Assembly: GCA_016720745.1 (NCBI GenBank)
Contig: JADKKA010000018.1
Coordinates: forward strand, 930,001 to 994,000
DNA length: 64,000 nucleotides
Direction: 5' to 3'
Source: Chitinophagaceae bacterium
GTDB lineage: Bacteria > Bacteroidota > Bacteroidia > Chitinophagales > Chitinophagaceae
Shown here in pieces: positions 16,258 to 25,920 of the stretch (positions are counted from its first letter, which is position 1; every line of letters begins with the position of its first letter). The position numbers and the translations under genes were made by a program. Under the pieces are notes generated by a model. It worked only from the letters and a program-made list of their open reading frames with translations, searched no databases and had not been told where the DNA came from.

Positions 16258-16875
16258 CTAGAGTAATTCAATCATGTTCCGGTGCAGCTTTACCAGGTTA
16301 CGCTGTTCCATCTTCTTTAATAAACGGGAGATCACTTCCCTGGAACTGTTCAGATCGTCTGCAATTTGCTGATGCGAAAGCTCTATCTGCTTTTTCCCGC
16401 TGTCTCCCGCATGTCTTTTCAGGTAGAATTCCAGTCTTTCATCCATATTCCGGAAAGCGATATTATCAACTACAGATAAGAGTTCTTCAAAACGTCCCCG
16501 GTAGGTCTGGATCACGAACTGGTACCAGGTTTTATACTTATTCATCATCTCATCCATCAACTGGATGGGGATCATCAGCACTTCTGTATTCTCTTCTGCC
16601 TGTGCCATGATTTCACTGGTGGTGGACTGGATGGCACAGATCATGGAAACAGCACAGGCCTGTCCGGGTTCCAGGTAGTACATCAGGAATTCACCGCCAT
16701 CCTGATTTTCGCGGTAAATTTTGATTCGACCTTCGAGAACCAGCACGGTGGATTTAATAAACTGACCGGTACGCATGATTACATCACCGGCATAGAAGGT
16801 TCTTTGCACGGCTTCCTTTTCAATCATCTCGATCAGGGCTGGTTCAAAATCGGGGAATAATTGTTTCCAGTTCAT
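16258..16875 (-). CDS. Crp/Fnr-family transcriptional regulator
   Basis: A 205-residue regulator with an N-terminal cyclic-nucleotide-binding-like beta roll (residues 1-115), dimerisation helix and C-terminal winged helix. The recognition helix reads SSREVISRLLKKME (177-190), with Arg179, Glu180 and Arg184 in the positions by which E. coli CRP reads TGTGA half-sites. This fits the GTGA-N6-TCAC palindromes seen through the island. Cys74 and Cys80 form a CX5C pair in the roll (GQACAVSMICAI); they could be a redox or persulfide switch, since no FNR-type iron-sulfur ligand set is visible. It follows murF by 9 bases and may be co-transcribed with it. It has no operator of its own. Confidence 0.9.
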   Translation of the reverse strand: MNWKQLFPDFEPALIEMIEKEAVQRTFYAGDVIMRTGQFIKSTVLVLEGRIKIYRENQDGGEFLMYYLEPGQACAVSMICAIQSTTSEIMAQAEENTEVLMIPIQLMDEMMNKYKTWYQFVIQTYRGRFEELLSVVDNIAFRNMDERLEFYLKRHAGDSGKKQIELSHQQIADDLNSSREVISRLLKKMEQRNLVKLHRNMIELL

Positions 16876-16884
16876 ACAGTAAAG

Positions 16885-18186
16885 TTAGTCTTCCAAAACG
16901 GTTTCCATTTTCATACTTCGGCTGCCCTTGATCAGGAGCTGACTATTTTCCGGGTTGGCCGCTTTCAGCCATTCCTTTGCGGCGAGTGCATTGGGAAGAG
17001 ACACAAAGGGATGTGTGAGCTGCAGAAAATCACCACCCACCAGTACCACCTGGGTCCAGTTATATTTTTTCAGCAGGTCAACGATAGATTGATGTTCTGC
17101 CAGACTTTCGGCTCCCAGTTCGGCCATGGCTCCGAGCAATAGTATTTTCTTTTCAGCATTGATCGCTGCAAAATTTTCAATCGCCAGTTTCATGCTGGAA
17201 GGATTGGCATTATAGGCATCGAGAATAATACTATTGCTTCCTTTTTGTATTAACTGGGAACGGCTATTGGAAGGAGTATACTCTTCCAGTGCTTTTTTAA
17301 TTTTTTCATCCGGTACACCAAAATATTTTCCAACGGCGATCGCTGCCAAAACATTGGGGAGATTATAGTCTCCCACCAGTTGGGTTTTAATATTTCCTGT
17401 TGCTGCCCCTTTTGTTACCGCTACTTCCAGGAAGGTTGCTGTTTTTAAAGCATGGCCTTCAATATCAGCAGCAGCAGTGCCATAGGTAATGATATTGCTG
17501 ATGCCTTTGCTCATTTCCCGGAGATAATCATAATCCCACATCACGAATGCAGTCCCGTTGTATTGACGCAAATGATCATATAATTCGCCTTTCCCTTTTT
17601 TGACTCCTTCCACACCGCCAAAACCTTCCAGGTGTGCTTTGCCACAGTTGCTGATGAGTCCGTGTGTGGGCAGTGCATAGGTGCAATAGGAGGCAATTTC
17701 TTGTTGGTGGTTGGCACCCATTTCCACTACCGCTATTTCTGCATCCTTTTTTATTTTCAGCAGCGTGAGCGGAATTCCGATATGGTTATTGAGATTTCCT
17801 TCGGTGGTATAGGTGCGGAAAGCAGATTGTAATACGGCGTGGATTAATTCTTTGGTGGTGGTTTTTCCATTGCTGCCGGTGATGGCCAGTACCGGAAAGG
17901 GTTTACCAGTTGGTCCGTTGCTGAATTGCTGCCGGTGGTATTTAGCCAGTTGCTGCAAGGTAGTCAGTACATCAGAAACCAGGATTGTTTTTCCTTCTAT
18001 TTGATAAGCCGGATCATCAATCACTGCAAAGGCGGCACCCGCATCCAGGGCTTTTTGTGCAAAGGCATTGCCATTGAAATTGTCACCTTTGAGTGCAAAA
18101 AAAAGATCCCCGGTTTTTAGTTTCCGGGTATCCGTTTGTACGGAGGGATGCTGCAGGTACAACTGGTACAGTTCGGCTATTTCCAT
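16885..18186 (-). CDS. murF: UDP-N-acetylmuramoyl-tripeptide--D-alanyl-D-alanine ligase
   Basis: A 433-residue Mur ligase with the ATP loop ITGSNGKTTTKELI, the DTRKLKTGDLFFALKG substrate-binding start typical of MurF, the central block ILDAYNANPSSM and KGSRSMKME near the C-terminus. It adds D-Ala-D-Ala to the UDP-MurNAc-tripeptide in the cytoplasm. The frame is open to 18249, but the first 21 codons would run through the terminator of the gldJ gene, so the ATG at 18186 (MEIAELYQLYL) is preferred. Confidence 0.95.
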   Translation of the reverse strand: MEIAELYQLYLQHPSVQTDTRKLKTGDLFFALKGDNFNGNAFAQKALDAGAAFAVIDDPAYQIEGKTILVSDVLTTLQQLAKYHRQQFSNGPTGKPFPVLAITGSNGKTTTKELIHAVLQSAFRTYTTEGNLNNHIGIPLTLLKIKKDAEIAVVEMGANHQQEIASYCTYALPTHGLISNCGKAHLEGFGGVEGVKKGKGELYDHLRQYNGTAFVMWDYDYLREMSKGISNIITYGTAAADIEGHALKTATFLEVAVTKGAATGNIKTQLVGDYNLPNVLAAIAVGKYFGVPDEKIKKALEEYTPSNSRSQLIQKGSNSIILDAYNANPSSMKLAIENFAAINAEKKILLLGAMAELGAESLAEHQSIVDLLKKYNWTQVVLVGGDFLQLTHPFVSLPNALAAKEWLKAANPENSQLLIKGSRSMKMETVLED

Positions 18187-18222
18187 TTGGCAAAAATAAG
18201 CAGGTGGGGCATGGCAATAAAA

Positions 18223-18247
18223 AAACCCCGGAATTCTCCGGGGTTTC
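18223..18247 (-). terminator. Rho-independent terminator of gldJ
   Basis: Minus strand stem CCCCGGAG / TTCCGGGG followed by seven T, about 20 bases after the gldJ stop. Confidence 0.85.
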
Positions 18248-18264
18248 AATCTTATAAAAGCTTA

Positions 18265-19833
18265 TTATCTTTTTTGTCTGCGGGTCTTGTAGTGCTGACC
18301 AGTTTTACGCTTGTTTCCTTCGGGGCTACCCATGCGGTCCATAGCGCAACGGAATCCAAGGGTACTGAGCGACTGATCTTCTTCCAGGAAGCGACGGCTG
18401 CCGGGAGTGAGCCAGTAAGCACGATCGTTCCAGCTTCCGCCTTTGTACACTTTTGATTTCTCAGAGTGGATCATGGTGGTAACACCATAACCATAGGAAG
18501 ACTGGGAGAGAGAGTCACCATCGAGGAAGTCGATCACATTACCGCGCTGATAGTTCCGGCGGTTTTTGCTTTCGGCATCTGTTACATTGGCCATTTTCAC
18601 ACGACCAGTGCTGTCTTTCTCGTAACGGGTGGAAGGATCCATGGAAGTGGAATCAGCCACATACAGTTTCTTGTATTTGTTACCGCGGAAAGGAGCGGGC
18701 ATATCGTCGAAATCAAGTGTTGATAAAGGACGGTAAGTATCTTCCACCCACTCATTCACATTTCCGGCCATATTATAAAGACCGAAACCATTGGGGTAGA
18801 AAGATTGTACTTCGGCAGTATAGAAGGCACGGTCATTCAGACCACCTGCCACACCGGCGTTATCACCTGAACCTCTTTTGAAGTTGGCCAGGAAGGTACC
18901 CTGCCAGCTGCCGCGACGGCTGTCACGCAGACCGGTCATCTTGGGATCCCAGGGATACATTTGTTTATTGCTGGCTAATTCCTCACCACGCTTACCTTCT
19001 TTAATGGAAGGACGGGGGTTTTGGTTAATCAGACCATAAGCGGCATATTCCCACTCTGCTTCAAAAGGCAGACGGTAATCAGGCAGCATGATGCCGGATT
19101 CCATGGTTGCCGTTGTTGCTTTAGGCTCATTTTTCTTGGTCTTCATTTTACCGGGAGGGGCTGTGTACAGACCCAGCAGGTAAGACTTAGTAGTGAAATT
19201 ATTATCACCCTGCTGAGCGCCGGGCTTCAGGTTACTTTTATTAACGAAACCTTCCTTCATCAGGTTCTTTTCGTTGACGCGGTCACTTCTCCAGAGACAA
19301 AAATCTTTGGCCTGTCTCCAGGTAACGCCTACCACGGGATAATCATTAAAACCGGGGTGACGGAAGTAGAATTCCACGAGGGGTTCATTGTAACTCAGTT
19401 CACTTCTCCAGCAAAGCGTATCAGGCAGGGCGCCTTCAATGATCTTTGCATTGGCAGGATCAGTGGGGTCAAAAACGCGGTACAGCCAGTGCAGGTACTC
19501 ACGGTAATGAACGTTAGCTACTTCGGTGCGGTCAATGTAGAAAGAAGGAACAGATACACGACGGGGAATATTATTCCAGTCGCCCATCACATCTTCTTCT
19601 GTTTGACCCATGGTAAAGGTACCACCCTGTACGAAGACCAGACCGGGGCCAAGGCCCTGTTCTTTGGACTTATTGACGCGGTAGCCGCCTTCATTCTTGT
19701 CGTTGTAATTCCATCCTGTGACCGAGGACTTGTCTTGCTTTTTCTTGAAAAGCCCGCCGTTTTTACAGGATGCCAGCAGCACCACGCAGGATAATAGGAT
19801 TGTTAAGTTTTTCAAGCTCATAGTTTTTTGCAT
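18265..19833 (-). CDS. gldJ: Gliding motility / type IX secretion lipoprotein GldJ
   Basis: About 522 residues with a lipoprotein signal (lipobox LLAS-C) and a formylglycine-generating-enzyme-like (SUMF1) domain: GGTFTMGQTE, RRVSVPSFYIDRTEVAN, YPVVGVTWRQAKDFC, LPFEAEWEYAA, NMAGNVNEWVEDTY, KGGSWNDRAYWL and STLGFRCA. Together these mark GldJ, an outer-membrane lipoprotein needed for gliding and type IX secretion; the fold is used as a scaffold rather than for catalysis. The start is uncertain: ATG at 19833 or 19821 both give a good lipoprotein signal, while the open frame reaches 19884. Divergent porU begins 164 bases away, the usual Bacteroidota arrangement. Confidence 0.9.
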   Translation of the reverse strand: MQKTMSLKNLTILLSCVVLLASCKNGGLFKKKQDKSSVTGWNYNDKNEGGYRVNKSKEQGLGPGLVFVQGGTFTMGQTEEDVMGDWNNIPRRVSVPSFYIDRTEVANVHYREYLHWLYRVFDPTDPANAKIIEGALPDTLCWRSELSYNEPLVEFYFRHPGFNDYPVVGVTWRQAKDFCLWRSDRVNEKNLMKEGFVNKSNLKPGAQQGDNNFTTKSYLLGLYTAPPGKMKTKKNEPKATTATMESGIMLPDYRLPFEAEWEYAAYGLINQNPRPSIKEGKRGEELASNKQMYPWDPKMTGLRDSRRGSWQGTFLANFKRGSGDNAGVAGGLNDRAFYTAEVQSFYPNGFGLYNMAGNVNEWVEDTYRPLSTLDFDDMPAPFRGNKYKKLYVADSTSMDPSTRYEKDSTGRVKMANVTDAESKNRRNYQRGNVIDFLDGDSLSQSSYGYGVTTMIHSEKSKVYKGGSWNDRAYWLTPGSRRFLEEDQSLSTLGFRCAMDRMGSPEGNKRKTGQHYKTRRQKR

Positions 19834-19996
19834 AAACCTGTGAATTGGAATATTTTTAACGCCGGTTGAGATAAAATATTGCACCCGTGGACATTTTACC
19901 AGCCGGATTTGCGAATATAGGCACTTTCGTTAAACGGGGGTACGCATTAATACTTTATTTGATGGGTAAAATCCCGATCGTCTTATCTTTCCAGTC

Positions 19997-22900
19997 ATGC
20001 AGAAAAAACCGGTCCTGACGCTGTTGGCAAGCCTGCTTTTCCTGGGTCTTTCGATCCAGGCCCAGCGGAATTATGCGCCCGGGTCGGTGCTATCTTCAGG
20101 CAACTGGTATATGTTCGGGGTGCAGCGGCCCGGGGTATATAAGATAGATATACCCATGCTGAACAATGCCGGGTTTAATACCTCCAATCTCTCTTCAGCG
20201 GCCATCCGCTTATTTGGCAACGGGGGCGCCATGCTGTCGGAGGCCAATAACGGCAGCTGGACAGATGACTTAAAAGAGAACGCTATCCTGGTGGTCGATG
20301 GTGGGGACGGACAATTAAACGGGACAGATTACATCCTTTTTTATGTCAATGGTCCGGATGAATGGATCAGGGATTCTGTGAACCAGAGCTTTCAGCACCG
20401 AAAGAACATCTACAGTGATAAATCTTATTATTTTCTTACAATCGGTGGCAATGGCCGAAGAATGACAACTGCCCCCTTGCTGGGATCACCGGTGATAACG
20501 GTCAGCAGTTTCAATGAACGTTATTTTCAGGAACTGGATACAGTGAATTTTTTGGGCAGTGGGAAGGAATGGTATGGCGAAGAATTATCTGCCTTACCGG
20601 GCCGGTCGCTGACCCGGAATTTCAGTGTGAATTTTCCCAATGTACAAACCGGTGCCGGGTTGCAACTCAGGGTTCAAACCGTGGCCCGATCGGTCAATAG
20701 CAGCAGCCGTTTTGAATGCCGGATCAATAATCAGCTGGCCGGTAATGTACCCATCAATCCGGCAGGTAGCGGTCCCTATGATTTATTTGCCCAGCCGGGT
20801 ACCGGTTCATTTTTAGTTCCCGCTGCGCAGGCCACCAATACCATCAGCTTTAATTATGTACCGGGTGGAGTGAATGCCCAGGGATGGATCAACTGGTTTG
20901 AATTATTTACACGTAGAAATATATCATTGAATGGGGTTTCACAATTATTATTCCGCGACTGGTCAAGCGTCGGCAACAGCAGGGCGGAATTTGTAGTAAG
21001 CAATGCCGCAAGCAGCACATTGGTATGGGATATCACGGACCCGACTATACCGCTCAGGATGCAGGGCACGAATAGTGGTACTGAATTTCGATTTGTGAAT
21101 GATGCCCTTCGCTTAAGAGAATATGTAGCATTTAATCCGGCAGAAGCATTATCACCTTCATTGGAAGGAGTGGTGGCCAATCAGAATCTGCATGCGGGTG
21201 GTCCGGCTGATCTGTTGATTATAACCTATCATTCTTTATTACCGGAAGCCAGGAGACTGGCCGGTTTACACCAGCAGCGCAATGGCATCAGTTCGGTGGT
21301 TGTTACTACTCAACAGGTATTTCAAGAATTTGGCAGTGGCACACCGGATCCCACAGCAATCAGGGATTTTGTAAAAATGTACTGGGATAAATATGGCAGT
21401 ACAGCCGGACGGCCGAAATACCTGCTCTTGTTTGGAGATGCCTCTTTTGACTATAAGTATCGTTTATTTAATAATACCAACCTGGTGCCTGCCTGGCAAA
21501 GTGTTTCCTCACTTGATCCTTTGGGTTCTTATACTTCAGATGATTTTTTTGGATTCCTGGATGACCAGGAGGATATCAATTCCAATGCACTCATCAATCT
21601 GCTGGATATTGGTATTGGAAGGATTCCTGCCAAAAACCCCGAAGAAGCTAAAAATTATGTAGACAAAGCCTTTGCTTATTATGCACCGGAAAGTCTGGGT
21701 CCCTGGCGGAATAATCTTTGTTTTGTAACAGATGATGAAGATGCCAACCTGCATTTTCAGGATGCGGAGATCATTACTTCCACCGCGGCATTAACCGGAC
21801 CTGTATTTAATATTCAGAAACTTTATCTGGATGCTTACCGGCAGGAAACCAATGCGGGTGGTGCCCAGTATCCGGCCGCTAACCAGGCCAGTAATAACCA
21901 GGTGATCAGCGGATCACTGATCTGGAATTTTAATGGTCATGGTGGTCCGCGCCGGCTCGCAGAAGAAACCGTACTGGATCAGGAAATGGTGAACAGCTGG
22001 AAGAACAGCAATCGCCTGCCTTTATTTATTACGGCTACCTGTGATTTTGCGCCATATGATAATCCAACCATCTCTTCACTGGGAGAGGATCTGTTACTAA
22101 GACCGGCATCGGGCGGTATCGGACTCATGACCACTACCCGGCCGGTATTTGCATTCAGTAACCGGATCATGAATAATAATTATATGCGCTTTGCATTGGA
22201 AGAAGGGGCGAATGGCCGGTACCGGTCCTTGGGGGATGCGATCCGTGAGACGAAAAACTTTACTTACCAGACCCTGGGTGATATAATTAATAACCGAAAG
22301 TTTACCCTGCTGGGAGATCCGGCTTTGACCCTGGCCTTTCCTGCGCAAAGAGTAAGGATTACCAAAGTGAATGGTATACCGGCCACGCAGGCAGATACCC
22401 TCAGCAGTACTGAAAAAATTACCATTGAAGGGGAAGTGGTGGATTTGCAGGGCAATCTGCTGAATGGATTCAATGGGAACCTGTATCCGGCGGTATTTGA
22501 TAAACCGCAAACCATCTTTACGCTGGGCAATGATCCCGGAAGTTTTGCGGCACCATTCCAAACACAACAGGTGGCGCTGTTCAAAGGACAGTCTACCGTA
22601 ACCGGAGGCCGCTTCAGTTTCAGTTTCCGTGTACCCAAGGATATCAATTACCAGTTTGGAAACGGGAAGCTGAGTTTATATGCAGAAAACGGAACCACTG
22701 ATGCGAATGGTTATTTTAATAATATCATTATTGGTGGAGAAGGAATAGATAACAGTGGTGATAAAACCGGGCCGGGCATCCGCTTATTTTTAAATGATGA
22801 ATTATTTGCCAGTGGCGGGGTTACCAATCAGCGACCCAGGCTGATTGTAAAACTGGCCGACTCTTCCGGAATCAATACCACGGGTTCGGGTATCGGACAT

Positions 22901-23419
22901 GATATTGTGGCTACTTTGGATGATGATAACCGGCAGTTTTTTATTCTCAATGAATTTTACCAGGCAGAATTGAATAGTTATCAGCGGGGAGTGGTCAGGT
23001 TTCAGTTACCGGAACTGGCACCGGGGAGGCATACCCTTAAATTAAAAGCATGGGATGTACTCAATAATTCCAATGAAGCGGTACTGGAATTTATTGTTGC
23101 TGATGATGCTGACCTGGAGCTGAAACATGTATTGAATTATCCCAATCCTTTTACGACCCATACCAGTTTCTGGTTTGAGCACAATAAACCCGGACTACCC
23201 TTACAGGTACAGCTGCAGATAATGACTATTACAGGCCGTACGATTAAAACTTTCAGCCGGATGATACAAACAGACGGGAACCGGTCGGCCGACCTGGAAT
23301 GGGATGGTCGTGATGATTTTGGAGACCGGGTGGGAAGGGGGGTGTATTTATATCGGCTTCGGGTAACTGTGCCGGGCGGAAAAGCAAAAGAAGTGCTGGA
23401 AAAGCTGGTCATTCTGTAA
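19997..23419 (+). CDS. porU: Type IX secretion C-terminal signal peptidase PorU
   Basis: A 1140-residue exported protein (signal peptide ending SIQAQ near residue 22) with a gingipain-like C25 peptidase domain. The catalytic histidine lies in NFNGHGGPRR (about residue 651) and the cysteine in TATCDFAPYD (about residue 681). The C-terminus (YPNPFTTHTSFWFEH, then GRGVYLYRL) is a type IX-type beta-sandwich domain. PorU removes the C-terminal signal of secreted cargo at the cell surface and attaches cargo to the membrane. It is divergent from gldJ and followed by porV, its partner in the attachment complex. Confidence 0.93.
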   Translation: MQKKPVLTLLASLLFLGLSIQAQRNYAPGSVLSSGNWYMFGVQRPGVYKIDIPMLNNAGFNTSNLSSAAIRLFGNGGAMLSEANNGSWTDDLKENAILVVDGGDGQLNGTDYILFYVNGPDEWIRDSVNQSFQHRKNIYSDKSYYFLTIGGNGRRMTTAPLLGSPVITVSSFNERYFQELDTVNFLGSGKEWYGEELSALPGRSLTRNFSVNFPNVQTGAGLQLRVQTVARSVNSSSRFECRINNQLAGNVPINPAGSGPYDLFAQPGTGSFLVPAAQATNTISFNYVPGGVNAQGWINWFELFTRRNISLNGVSQLLFRDWSSVGNSRAEFVVSNAASSTLVWDITDPTIPLRMQGTNSGTEFRFVNDALRLREYVAFNPAEALSPSLEGVVANQNLHAGGPADLLIITYHSLLPEARRLAGLHQQRNGISSVVVTTQQVFQEFGSGTPDPTAIRDFVKMYWDKYGSTAGRPKYLLLFGDASFDYKYRLFNNTNLVPAWQSVSSLDPLGSYTSDDFFGFLDDQEDINSNALINLLDIGIGRIPAKNPEEAKNYVDKAFAYYAPESLGPWRNNLCFVTDDEDANLHFQDAEIITSTAALTGPVFNIQKLYLDAYRQETNAGGAQYPAANQASNNQVISGSLIWNFNGHGGPRRLAEETVLDQEMVNSWKNSNRLPLFITATCDFAPYDNPTISSLGEDLLLRPASGGIGLMTTTRPVFAFSNRIMNNNYMRFALEEGANGRYRSLGDAIRETKNFTYQTLGDIINNRKFTLLGDPALTLAFPAQRVRITKVNGIPATQADTLSSTEKITIEGEVVDLQGNLLNGFNGNLYPAVFDKPQTIFTLGNDPGSFAAPFQTQQVALFKGQSTVTGGRFSFSFRVPKDINYQFGNGKLSLYAENGTTDANGYFNNIIIGGEGIDNSGDKTGPGIRLFLNDELFASGGVTNQRPRLIVKLADSSGINTTGSGIGHDIVATLDDDNRQFFILNEFYQAELNSYQRGVVRFQLPELAPGRHTLKLKAWDVLNNSNEAVLEFIVADDADLELKHVLNYPNPFTTHTSFWFEHNKPGLPLQVQLQIMTITGRTIKTFSRMIQTDGNRSADLEWDGRDDFGDRVGRGVYLYRLRVTVPGGKAKEVLEKLVIL

Positions 23420-23656
23420 AAAATACAGGTCGAAAAGGGGGTTCAAAACGGGTTTGGAACCGTGATTTGGCGCCGGCCTGATTAAAATCACTAGCCCGGT
23501 TGAAAAAGAGCGTTAAAAAAAATACAATAAATAGGAAAAGAATTCGTTTTTTTGAAGCTTTGGCGCCTTTCCGAGAACCCGGATGAGGTGGTTCAAAGTC
23601 CGGAAAATCAGAAAAACCACAATTTTTTCGTTTCGGATAAAATTTTCTATTTTAGT

Positions 23657-23685
23657 TTTGTTTTTAATCAAAAGCTCTATATTTA
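23657..23685 (+). promoter_or_regulatory. Bacteroidota-type promoter of porV
   Basis: TTTG (23657-23660) and TATATTTA (23678-23685), separated by 17 bases, resemble the TTTG / TAnnTTTG elements of Bacteroidota housekeeping promoters. The start codon follows 22 bases later, which supports the 23708 start over the longer open frame. Confidence 0.6.
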
Positions 23686-23707
23686 CACCATTATTAAAAA
23701 TTTTCTA

Positions 23708-24847
23708 ATGAGACCAACTGCTTTAAAACTAACTGCCGTTACATTGCTTTTTTGTGGCATAACCACCGCAATCAATGCACAATCAAAAATTAATGTTGTT
23801 ACCACTGCTGTTCCTTTCCTCCGTATATCACCTGATGCGCGTTCTGGTGGTATGGGTGAGCTGGGAGTAGCTACTTCTGCTGACCAATATGCCGGCCTCT
23901 GGAATATTGGTAAAGCCGCTTTCAACGAGAAAAGTGGTGTGGCTGCAACCTATACTCCCTGGCTGAAAGGCGTAGCTGATGATGTATTTCTGGCTACACT
24001 GGCTGGTCAGTACAAATTCTCTGACAATCAGGCGATCTCTGTAGGTCTGCGTTATTTCAGCCTCGGTGATATCCAATTCACTGATGCCCTCGGTAATGAC
24101 CTGACTTCTTTCCGTCCCCGTGAGTTCGGTATTGATGTTGGATATTCCCGCAAACTGAATTCAAAGCACGGTATCGGTATCGCTTTGAAGTATATCAATT
24201 CTAACCTCGCCAGCGGTTTCACTGCAGGTGGTACTACTTACAAGACTGGTAGCTCTGTAGCTGCTGATCTGGGTTATTATGGTAATGCCGTTAAGGCTTC
24301 CGGTAGCGGATGGGCCTGGGGTGCTGTTCTTTCTAACCTCGGTTCTAAAATCTCTTACACTGATAATGCTGACGCCAAAGATTTCATCCCTGCTAACCTG
24401 GGTCTTGGTGCCAACTATACCAAAAAATTCAACAATGTTAACTCTATCGCTTTCGGCGTAGAAGTAAACAAACTGCTGGTTCCTACTCCTCCGACTGATT
24501 CAGCCGGTCTGGTAGACTACAGAAACAAAAGCGTAATCGGTAGCTGGTTCAGCTCATTCGGTGATGCAGAAGATGGATTCGGCGAAGAAATCAAAGAATT
24601 CGCTGTATCTCTGGGTGCTGAGTACTGGTATAACAACCAGTTCGCTCTCCGCGCTGGTTATCACTACGAGAACAAATACAAAGGCAACCGCCGTTATTTC
24701 ACAGCTGGTGTTGGTCTGAAATACAACATCTTCGGTTTCAACTTCGCTTACCTGGTTCCTTCAGGAAGTGGTGTTAACCGTAACCCTCTGTCAAACACAC
24801 TCCGTTTCTCTGTGTTGTTTGATTTCAGCAGCGGTGCTAAAAAGTAA
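23708..24847 (+). CDS. porV: Type IX secretion outer-membrane protein PorV (LptO)
   Basis: A 379-residue beta-barrel with signal peptide (MRPTALKLTAVTLLFCGITT) and the family start VPFLRISPDARSGGMGELGV. PorV shuttles cargo from the translocon to PorU. The open frame begins at 23552, but the ATG at 23708 starts the signal peptide and lies just after a promoter. Codon use is distinctive: GGT, CGT, GCT and AAC dominate, unlike the neighbouring porU and ispF, which fits very high expression. A strong terminator follows the stop. Confidence 0.95.
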   Translation: MRPTALKLTAVTLLFCGITTAINAQSKINVVTTAVPFLRISPDARSGGMGELGVATSADQYAGLWNIGKAAFNEKSGVAATYTPWLKGVADDVFLATLAGQYKFSDNQAISVGLRYFSLGDIQFTDALGNDLTSFRPREFGIDVGYSRKLNSKHGIGIALKYINSNLASGFTAGGTTYKTGSSVAADLGYYGNAVKASGSGWAWGAVLSNLGSKISYTDNADAKDFIPANLGLGANYTKKFNNVNSIAFGVEVNKLLVPTPPTDSAGLVDYRNKSVIGSWFSSFGDAEDGFGEEIKEFAVSLGAEYWYNNQFALRAGYHYENKYKGNRRYFTAGVGLKYNIFGFNFAYLVPSGSGVNRNPLSNTLRFSVLFDFSSGAKK

Positions 24848-24872
24848 TCGGTTCTCATGTAATATATTGCAG

Positions 24873-24901
24873 CGCCTCCCCTTCGGGAGGCGTTGTTTTT
24901 T
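24873..24901 (+). terminator. Rho-independent terminator of porV
   Basis: The stem CGCCTCCC / GGGAGGCG with a CTTC loop is followed by TTGTTTTTTT. Confidence 0.92.
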
Positions 24902-24948
24902 TCACCCCCCGTTGTCCTAATTTCGCCACATCAACAGCAAGTAATAGT

Positions 24949-25437
24949 ATGTCTTACAGAATCGGTTCAGGAGTAGATTATCACCGGCTGGTAGAAGGCC
25001 GTGAATTTTGGTTGGGTGGTGTACAGGTAGCGCATCATAAAGGAGCACTGGGCCACAGCGATGCAGACGTGCTGCTGCATGCCATTTGTGACGCATTACT
25101 CGGTGCCCTGGGACTGGGTGATATTGGTACCCATTTCCCGGATACCAGCGCTGATTTTAAAGATATTGACAGCAAGATCCTGCTGGAAAGAACCATGCAC
25201 CTGATCCGGGCGGAGGGCTATGGCGTAGTGAATATTGATAGCACGCTTTGTTTGCAGTCGCCTAAAATAAAATCATACGTGCCCGCGATGCAGGAAGTGA
25301 TAGCCCGCATTGCAGGAGTAGAAATAAAAGATGTTTCAGTCAAAGCCACTACCACCGAACAACTGGGTTTTGTGGGCCGGGAAGAAGGATTAATGGCTTA
25401 TGCCACCGTTTTGCTAAAAAAGCAAAGCACAGAATAA
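24949..25437 (+). CDS. ispF: 2-C-methyl-D-erythritol 2,4-cyclodiphosphate synthase
   Basis: A 162-residue IspF with the metal-binding start SGVDYHRL (Asp10, His12), LGHSDADVLLHAICDALLGA, and TTEQLGFVGREEGL. It makes the cyclic diphosphate of the non-mevalonate isoprenoid pathway. The length is normal. It is followed 39 bases later by dut in the same direction. Confidence 0.97.
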   Translation: MSYRIGSGVDYHRLVEGREFWLGGVQVAHHKGALGHSDADVLLHAICDALLGALGLGDIGTHFPDTSADFKDIDSKILLERTMHLIRAEGYGVVNIDSTLCLQSPKIKSYVPAMQEVIARIAGVEIKDVSVKATTTEQLGFVGREEGLMAYATVLLKKQSTE

Positions 25438-25476
25438 ACAGACCGGGTAAACCCTTACAGAATTATCTTTGCCGCG

Positions 25477-25920
25477 ATGTCAACCGTTACCATCAGGGTT
25501 ATTAATCACTCGGAGAATCCACTTCCCGAATATGCCACTTCCGGATCATCAGGGATGGATCTGCGGGCCAGTTTAACGGCCCCTCTGCATCTGTTACCGA
25601 TGGAACGAACGCTGGTGCCTACAGGACTATTTATTGAGCTGCCGGAAGGATATGAGGCACAGATACGTCCAAGAAGCGGCCTGGCCATTAAGCAGGGAAT
25701 TACCTGTTTAAACAGTCCGGGTACCATTGATGCGGATTACCGGGGAGAAATTAAGATTATCCTGGTCAACCTTTCGGGGGAAGAACAGGTCTTGCAACCA
25801 GGTGACCGCATCGCACAAATGATTATTCAAAAAGTAGAAAAAGCAGTTTGGGAATCCGTTCCCGAAATATCAGTAACCGAAAGAAATGCAGGTGGATTTG
25901 GACATACAGGTAAACAATAA
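25477..25920 (+). CDS. dut: Deoxyuridine 5'-triphosphate nucleotidohydrolase
   Basis: A 147-residue trimeric dUTPase with motifs in order: SSGMDLRA, RPRSGLAIK, GTIDADYRGEIK, DRIAQMII and RNAGGFGHTGKQ. It hydrolyses dUTP to dUMP, keeping uracil out of DNA. The 3' end overlaps the DUF4292 gene by 35 bases. Confidence 0.97.
   Translation: MSTVTIRVINHSENPLPEYATSGSSGMDLRASLTAPLHLLPMERTLVPTGLFIELPEGYEAQIRPRSGLAIKQGITCLNSPGTIDADYRGEIKIILVNLSGEEQVLQPGDRIAQMIIQKVEKAVWESVPEISVTERNAGGFGHTGKQ

Noticed and set aside
19021..19794. Long plus-strand open frame of 257 codons opposite gldJ
   Set aside because: It is antisense to conserved SUMF1-type coding sequence and has no family features of its own.
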